Source of the DNA: Mesorhizobium carmichaelinearum
GTDB lineage: Bacteria > Pseudomonadota > Alphaproteobacteria > Rhizobiales > Rhizobiaceae
Direction of reading: 5' to 3'
Length of the DNA: 64,000 nucleotides
Assembly: GCF_900199455.1 (NCBI RefSeq)
Contig: NZ_FZQR01000010.1
Location: 186,001 to 250,000 of the forward strand
The position numbers were made by a program, and so were the translations under genes. Within the stretch, counting starts at the first letter, position 1. The number at the start of each line of letters is the position of its first letter. Below are positions 59,836-64,000 of this stretch, in pieces. The notes under the pieces were generated by a model, which searched no databases, was not told the DNA's origin, and saw only the letters and a program-made list of their open reading frames with translations.

Positions 59836-60803
59836 TGGCCAACCGTCTTCCCGTCTTCGTCGTCATCGCCGCGGTCATCCTGTTCCTGATCTATTCCTCG
59901 GTCTTCGTGGTCAATGCCCGCCAGCAGGCGCTGGTGCTGCGCTTCGGCGAGATCGTCGACGTCAAGAGCGAGCCCGGCATCTACTTCAAGGCGCCGTTCT
60001 CGTTCTTCGATGCCGATACGGTGCAACTGATCGAGAACAGGGTGCTGCGCTTCGATCTCGACAACATCCGTGTCCAGGTGTCGGGCGGCAAGTTCTATGA
60101 GGTCGATGCCTTCATCGCTTATCGCATCTCGGATCCGCGCGTCTTCCGTGCCGCCGTGTCCGGCCAGATCGAACTGGCCGAAGCGCGGCTGAGGACCCGT
60201 CTCGACGCTGCCTTGCGCCGCGTCTACGGTCTGCGCGACTTCGAGGCGGCGCTCTCGGAAGAGCGCGCCGTGATGATGCGCGAAGTGCGCGATCAGCTGA
60301 GGCCCGACGCCACCTCGCTCGGCCTGCAGATCGAGGATGTCCGCATCCGCCGCACCGACCTCACGGCCGAGGTTTCACAGCAAACCTACGACCGCATGAA
60401 GGCCGAACGCCTGGCAGAGGCCGCTCGGCTGCGGGCACGCGGCAATGAAGCGGCACAGCGCATCACGGCACGCGCCGATCGTGAAGTGGTCGAGATCGTT
60501 GCCGAAGCGCAGAAGGAGTCCGAGATCCTGCGCGGTGAGGGCGAAGCCCAGCGCAGCGCCACCTTCGCGGACGCCTACAAGCGCGACCCGGCCTTCTTTG
60601 ATTTCTACCGGTCGATGAATGCTTATGGCACGGCGCTGGACAACACCGGGACGACCATGGTGCTGTCGCCGAATTCGGAGTTCTTCCGCTTCTTCCGCGA
60701 TCCGGACGGCAAGGAAGGGCCAGCGAAGCCGCCAGCGGCTCCGGCTGCACCGGCGACGGCACCTGCCGCGCCGACGACGCAACCCAGCACCGGCCAGCAA
60801 TAG
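59835..60803 (+). CDS. hflC: HflC, FtsH protease modulator
   Basis: 322 aa from the ATG at 59835 (TGATG overlap; a GTG at 59832 is in frame). N-terminal membrane anchor about 5-25, then SSVFVVNARQQALVLRFGEIVDVKSEPGIYFKAPF, DLRPDATSLGLQIEDVRIRRTDLT and ITARADREVVEIVAEAQKESEILRGEGEA, all HflC hallmarks. Pairs with HflK. A Pro/Ala-rich tail of about 30 residues is less usual. Confidence 0.95.
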   Translation: MANRLPVFVVIAAVILFLIYSSVFVVNARQQALVLRFGEIVDVKSEPGIYFKAPFSFFDADTVQLIENRVLRFDLDNIRVQVSGGKFYEVDAFIAYRISDPRVFRAAVSGQIELAEARLRTRLDAALRRVYGLRDFEAALSEERAVMMREVRDQLRPDATSLGLQIEDVRIRRTDLTAEVSQQTYDRMKAERLAEAARLRARGNEAAQRITARADREVVEIVAEAQKESEILRGEGEAQRSATFADAYKRDPAFFDFYRSMNAYGTALDNTGTTMVLSPNSEFFRFFRDPDGKEGPAKPPAAPAAPATAPAAPTTQPSTGQQ

Positions 60804-60806
60804 CCG

Positions 60807-60995
60807 GTGCTGGACTTTTTCGCAGCGATAGGCCTGGTCCTTGTCATTGAGGGCCTGGTCTATGGCGGTTTTCCCAGCTTGGCGAAGAAGCTCGCGGGCG
60901 AGGTGCTGTCGATGCCGGAGAATGCATTGCGGATCGCCGGGCTGGCCGCGATCGCCATCGGTGTCGGCATCGTTTGGCTGGTCCGGGGCGGATGA
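60807..60995 (+). CDS. DUF2065 small membrane protein
   Basis: 62 aa from a GTG three bases after hflC. Two membrane segments: LDFFAAIGLVLVIEGLVYGG and LRIAGLAAIAIGVGIVWLV. DUF2065 proteins are typically encoded between hflC and degP in Proteobacteria, which agrees with the context. Function unknown. A GAGGAT-TT-ATCCTC palindrome lies at 61026-61039, downstream. Confidence 0.9.
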   Translation: MLDFFAAIGLVLVIEGLVYGGFPSLAKKLAGEVLSMPENALRIAGLAAIAIGVGIVWLVRGG

Positions 60996-61145
60996 GAACG
61001 TCAGGTTTTCGTCTGCGGCATAACGGAGGATTTATCCTCTGCCGGTAGTCGTAGCCGCAAACGTGCCGTATTTTTTGCCAACATGGCGCAACACGGTGTT
61101 TTCGCCGTTGCGCTTTCTCTTTCAGAAAGACCGGGAGGCTTCTCG

Positions 61146-62660
61146 ATGACATCCACATTTCTTTTGCGCGCGGCACGGCGGACCTTCATCGCCGGCACGG
61201 CAGCGCTTCTTGTCGGCACTGTCGCCGTCCCGTCCTTCGTGGCGCCGACCTTCGCGGCAGACGGACCTGCTTCGGTGGCCGACCTGGCGCAAGGCGTGCT
61301 CGGCGCGGTGGTCAACATCTCAACCTCGCAGACGGTCAAGGGCACGGAAGGGCCAGGTGCGGTGCCGATGCCGCAGCTTCCCGAAGGCTCACCCTTCCAG
61401 GACTTCTTCGACGACTTCTTCAAGAACCGCGGCGGCGACAAGGACAATGGCGCGCAGAAGGTGCAGTCGCTGGGATCCGGTTTCGTCATCGACGCCGAAC
61501 AAGGCATCGTCGTCACCAACAATCACGTGATTGCGGACGCCGACGATATCGAGGTCAATTTCTCGGATGGCGTGACGCTGAAGGCGACGCTGGTCGGCAC
61601 CGACACCAAGACCGACGTCGCGGTGCTGAAGGTCGATCCGAAAGGCCACAAGCTGACCGCGGTGAAATTCGGCGATTCCACCAAGATGCGCGTCGGCGAC
61701 TGGGTGATGGCGGTCGGCAATCCGTTCGGCCTCGGCGGCACGGTCACGGTCGGCATCGTCTCGGCCCGCAACCGCGACATCAATTCCGGCCCCTATGACG
61801 ATTTCATCCAGACCGATGCGGCGATCAACCGCGGCAATTCGGGCGGACCGCTGTTCAACAGCGCCGGCGAGGTCATCGGCATCAACACCGCGATCATTTC
61901 GCCGTCCGGCGGCTCGATCGGCATCGGCTTCTCCATCCCCTCGCAGCTTGCCTCGGGCGTCGTCGATCAGTTGCGCCAGTTCGGCGAGACGCGGCGCGGC
62001 TGGCTCGGCGTACGCATCCAGCCGGTGACGGACGACATCGCAGAGAGTCTCGGCATGGCGACAGCCAAGGGCGCGCTGGTCGCCGGCGTCATCAAGGGCG
62101 GACCAGTCGACAACGGCACCATCCAGGCCGGCGACGTCATCATCAAATTCGACGGCAAGGACATCCATGAAATGCGCGACCTGCCGCGCGTCGTTGCCGA
62201 AAGCCCCGTCGGCAAGGCCGTCGACGTGCTGATCGTGCGCAAGGGTGTCGAGCAGACGGTGAAGGTGACGCTCGGCCGGCTCGAGGATGGCGAAAAGCTC
62301 GCCAGTGGCGAGAATGGCAATACCGATCAGCAAAAGGGCGACAAGGCTCCGGCCGTTTCGACCGCCTCGGTGCTCGGAATGACCGTCGGCGAACTCAATG
62401 ACGAGACGCGCAAGAAGTTCAGCATTGCCGCCGATGTTTCCGGCGTCGTCATCACCGATGTGGCCAAGGACTCGGCCGCCGCCGAGCGTGGCATCCAGCC
62501 CGGCGAGGTGATTACGGAGATCGCGCAGGAATCGGTCGCCACGCCCAAGGACGTCATGGACCGGATCGGCGCGCTGAAGGAGCAGGGCCGCAAGAACGCG
62601 CTCTTGATGCTGGCCTCGAAGACCGGCGAATTGCGCTTCGTGACGATCCGGATGGACTGA
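61146..62660 (+). CDS. degP: DegP/Do-type periplasmic serine protease-chaperone
   Basis: 504 aa from the ATG at 61146 (GGGAGG upstream). Signal peptide about 1-39. Trypsin fold: VTNNHVI (His), TKTDVAVLKV (Asp), GNSGGPLFN (Ser). Two PDZ domains follow (about 285-375 and 400-500), the first with GWLGVRIQPVTDDIAESLGM. Degrades or refolds damaged envelope proteins. Follows hflKC-DUF2065, so proteins serving membrane and periplasm quality control are grouped. Ends at a strong terminator. Confidence 0.95.
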   Translation: MTSTFLLRAARRTFIAGTAALLVGTVAVPSFVAPTFAADGPASVADLAQGVLGAVVNISTSQTVKGTEGPGAVPMPQLPEGSPFQDFFDDFFKNRGGDKDNGAQKVQSLGSGFVIDAEQGIVVTNNHVIADADDIEVNFSDGVTLKATLVGTDTKTDVAVLKVDPKGHKLTAVKFGDSTKMRVGDWVMAVGNPFGLGGTVTVGIVSARNRDINSGPYDDFIQTDAAINRGNSGGPLFNSAGEVIGINTAIISPSGGSIGIGFSIPSQLASGVVDQLRQFGETRRGWLGVRIQPVTDDIAESLGMATAKGALVAGVIKGGPVDNGTIQAGDVIIKFDGKDIHEMRDLPRVVAESPVGKAVDVLIVRKGVEQTVKVTLGRLEDGEKLASGENGNTDQQKGDKAPAVSTASVLGMTVGELNDETRKKFSIAADVSGVVITDVAKDSAAAERGIQPGEVITEIAQESVATPKDVMDRIGALKEQGRKNALLMLASKTGELRFVTIRMD

Positions 62661-62679
62661 GATTTCAATCCAGCGAATT

Positions 62680-62709
62680 AAAAAAGGCGGCTAACCAGCC
62701 GCCTTTTTT
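62680..62709. terminator. Bidirectional Rho-independent terminator after degP
   Basis: AAAAAA-GGCGGCT-AACC-AGCCGCC-TTTTTT: a 7-bp perfect stem flanked by A and T runs, so it works on both strands. The acetyltransferase stop codon lies inside it. Confidence 0.95.
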
Positions 62710-63263
62710 CTTGCCTGCCAATCCTCGCGCGAAAGCCGGTAGAGCACATGCCGCTTGAGCTCCGGATGGCTGTCGGGAATGCTGGGATGGTCGAAGTCAG
62801 CCGATGGGTCGGCCGTCATGCCGAGGCGTTTCATGACGGCGGTCGAGCGGTGGTTTTCCGCGACGGCAAAGGAAACGATCTCGTCGACGGCCAATGTCTC
62901 GAAACCGTAGGCCAGCCAGGCTTCCGAGGCCTCGGTGACATAGCCCTTGCCCCAGAATTCGGGCGCCAGCCGCCAGCCGATCTCGATCGTGTCGGCCGGC
63001 AGGGATGGTACATGATCGGTAGTAAGGAGGCCGACGAAACCGATGCTTTCGCCGGTCGCGGCAATCTCGGCCGCGGCGAAGCCATAGCCGTCCTCTTCGA
63101 TCCAGGCGCGGAATTCGTCCATCTTGGCGTCGGCGGCGGCACGGTCGCGGCGGAACGGGAAGAATTCCATGACGCGCTCATCGGAATTGATGCGATGGAA
63201 GAGCTCGCGGTCGCGGTCTTCCCAGTTCCGCAGGATGAGGCGCTCGGTGCGCATGGGTTTCAT
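62691..63263 (-). CDS. GNAT-family acetyltransferase (RimJ/RimL type)
   Basis: 190 aa. TERLILRNWEDRDRELFHRINSDERVMEFFPFRRDR is the RimJ/RimL-like N-terminus; EIGWRLAPEFWGKGYVTEASEAWLAYGFETL holds the acetyl-CoA P-loop variant and VSFAVAENHRSTAVMKRLGM the C-terminal strand. Acceptor unknown. Start overlaps the serB stop by four bases (ATGA), so it is coupled to serB. Its stop lies in the shared terminator. Confidence 0.9.
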   Translation of the reverse strand: MKPMRTERLILRNWEDRDRELFHRINSDERVMEFFPFRRDRAAADAKMDEFRAWIEEDGYGFAAAEIAATGESIGFVGLLTTDHVPSLPADTIEIGWRLAPEFWGKGYVTEASEAWLAYGFETLAVDEIVSFAVAENHRSTAVMKRLGMTADPSADFDHPSIPDSHPELKRHVLYRLSREDWQARKKAAG

Positions 63264-64000
63264 TGGATGATTTCCTCGCTCCGGTAGCCCTGAAGGTAGA
63301 GCAAAGCGGTGAGGTCGCCATGGTCGATGCGGACCTTGGCCTGCGCCGCCACTGTCGGTTTCGCATGAAGCGCCACACCGGTGCCGGCGAGGCGGATCAT
63401 GTCGAGGTCGTTGGCGCCATCACCGACGGCGATGGCATCGGCCGGCGTCAGGCCAAGGCGCGCCGAGATTTCGATCAGAGCATCGGCCTTGGCCGCGCGG
63501 CCGAGGATCGGCTCGCCGACCAGGCCGGTGAAGTGTCCGTCTTGTTCGAGCAGGCGGTTGGCGCGGTTTTCCTGAAAGCCGAGCATGGCCGCGATGCGGG
63601 TCGTGAACACTTCGAAGCCGCCCGAGACGAGCGCCGTCCAGGCGCCGTTGGCGCGCATGGTCTGGACCAGTGCCCGGCCGCCCGAAGCCAGTGTCAGCCG
63701 ATTGGCGACGATGCGGTCAACGACGGCGGCATCGAGCCCCTTCAGCAGGGCGACGCGTTCGCGGAGCGCCGGCTCGAAGGCGATCTCGCCGTTCATCGAC
63801 CGCGCGGTGATCGCGGCAACGCGATCCTTGACGCCGATCTCGTCGGCCAGTTCGTCGATGCATTCCTGGTCGATCATGGTCGAATCCATGTCGGCAATGA
63901 GGATTTTCTTACGGCGCGTTTCGGCCTGCTGGACTATGACATCGACCGCTTTCCCAGCCAATGTGGCGCGCAGGGCAGCCGTGGTATCGGCGGCGTCAGC
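63260..64000 (-). CDS. serB: Phosphoserine phosphatase SerB, N-terminus cut by window edge
   Basis: At least 246 codons; the frame continues past the right edge (codons read ...LRATLAGKAVDV up to 64000). The HAD motifs are complete: ADMDSTMI (nucleophile Asp), ALVSGGFEVFT (Ser), and AVGDGANDLDM with the metal Asp; KADAL supplies the Lys. Removes phosphate from phosphoserine in the last step of serine synthesis. The missing part would be the short N-terminal ACT-like region seen in rhizobial SerB. Confidence 0.95.
   Translation of the reverse strand, partial: ADAADTTAALRATLAGKAVDVIVQQAETRRKKILIADMDSTMIDQECIDELADEIGVKDRVAAITARSMNGEIAFEPALRERVALLKGLDAAVVDRIVANRLTLASGGRALVQTMRANGAWTALVSGGFEVFTTRIAAMLGFQENRANRLLEQDGHFTGLVGEPILGRAAKADALIEISARLGLTPADAIAVGDGANDLDMIRLAGTGVALHAKPTVAAQAKVRIDHGDLTALLYLQGYRSEEIIQ

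Noticed and set aside
61026..61039. GAGGAT-TT-ATCCTC palindrome as degP terminator or operator
   Set aside because: It is too short and has no T-run for a terminator, and no envelope-stress sigma-factor motif could be assigned beside it.
1..64000. CRISPR arrays, insertion sequences, prophage or integrated element
   Set aside because: No regularly spaced repeats, transposase, integrase or phage structural genes were seen. The repeats present are small palindromes or one microsatellite.

Overview
The window reads as chromosomal DNA of a rhizobial alphaproteobacterium, most like Mesorhizobium. The support is high GC content, an SspB-alpha ClpXP adaptor, DUF4169 and DUF2853 proteins, the folA-hflK-hflC-DUF2065-degP string, rhizobial palindromic repeats, and a circularly permuted two-piece tmRNA gene whose tag reads ANDNYAEARLAA. 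No phage, transposase, CRISPR array, tRNA or rRNA gene was seen. Genus is an inference; no database was searched.

Layout. 1-6053: a truncated phytase-like esterase, a methylamine-type pair (FAD/GcvT dehydrogenase plus MttB-family methyltransferase without an amber codon), a DUF4239 membrane protein and a lone encapsulin-type ferritin. 6072-12279: a LacI regulator divergent from a sugar operon (Gfo/Idh/MocA oxidoreductase, TIM-barrel isomerase, ABC importer), with LacI-type operators between them. 12305-20311: PcrA/UvrD helicase carrying an in-frame palindromic element, a DUF2059 protein, quinoprotein glucose dehydrogenase, small envelope proteins and a dienelactone hydrolase. 20321-26500: EamA exporter with Lrp regulator, thioesterase, D-lactate/glycolate-type oxidase, two unknown proteins and a Dyp peroxidase. 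26634-33115: a very large AsmA protein and a MarR/ClC pair. 33117-36324: RHH, DUF4169 and SspB, then a TetR/Bcr-type MFS pair. 36448-38418: acetolactate synthase behind a classical leader-peptide attenuator. 38628-41427: a PadR/DUF1700/GIN-domain module and a hydrolase. 41490-41805: ssrA. 42016-46955: DUF2853, thyA and a molybdate locus (molbindin, modABC, DNA-binding-only ModE). 47011-55732: a polyol/sugar cassette (ABC importer, DUF2291, GlpD-like dehydrogenase, DeoR, FGGY kinase). 56083-64000: cobF, DUF4424, folA, hflKC, DUF2065, degP, GNAT and a truncated serB.

How it works together. Much of the window is regulator/target pairs with a readable operator between them (LacI, Lrp, MarR, TetR, ModE, PadR). 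The two polyol operons share an almost identical promoter-operator block, which ties the importer to the kinase/dehydrogenase. The strongest hidden signals are the two-piece tmRNA, the ilv-type attenuator, the duplicated polyol promoter, the 117-nt palindromic insertion inside pcrA, and the lone encapsulated-ferritin-like gene.

Start codons were moved downstream of the longest reading frame wherever a Shine-Dalgarno sequence, signal peptide or neighbouring stop supported it.
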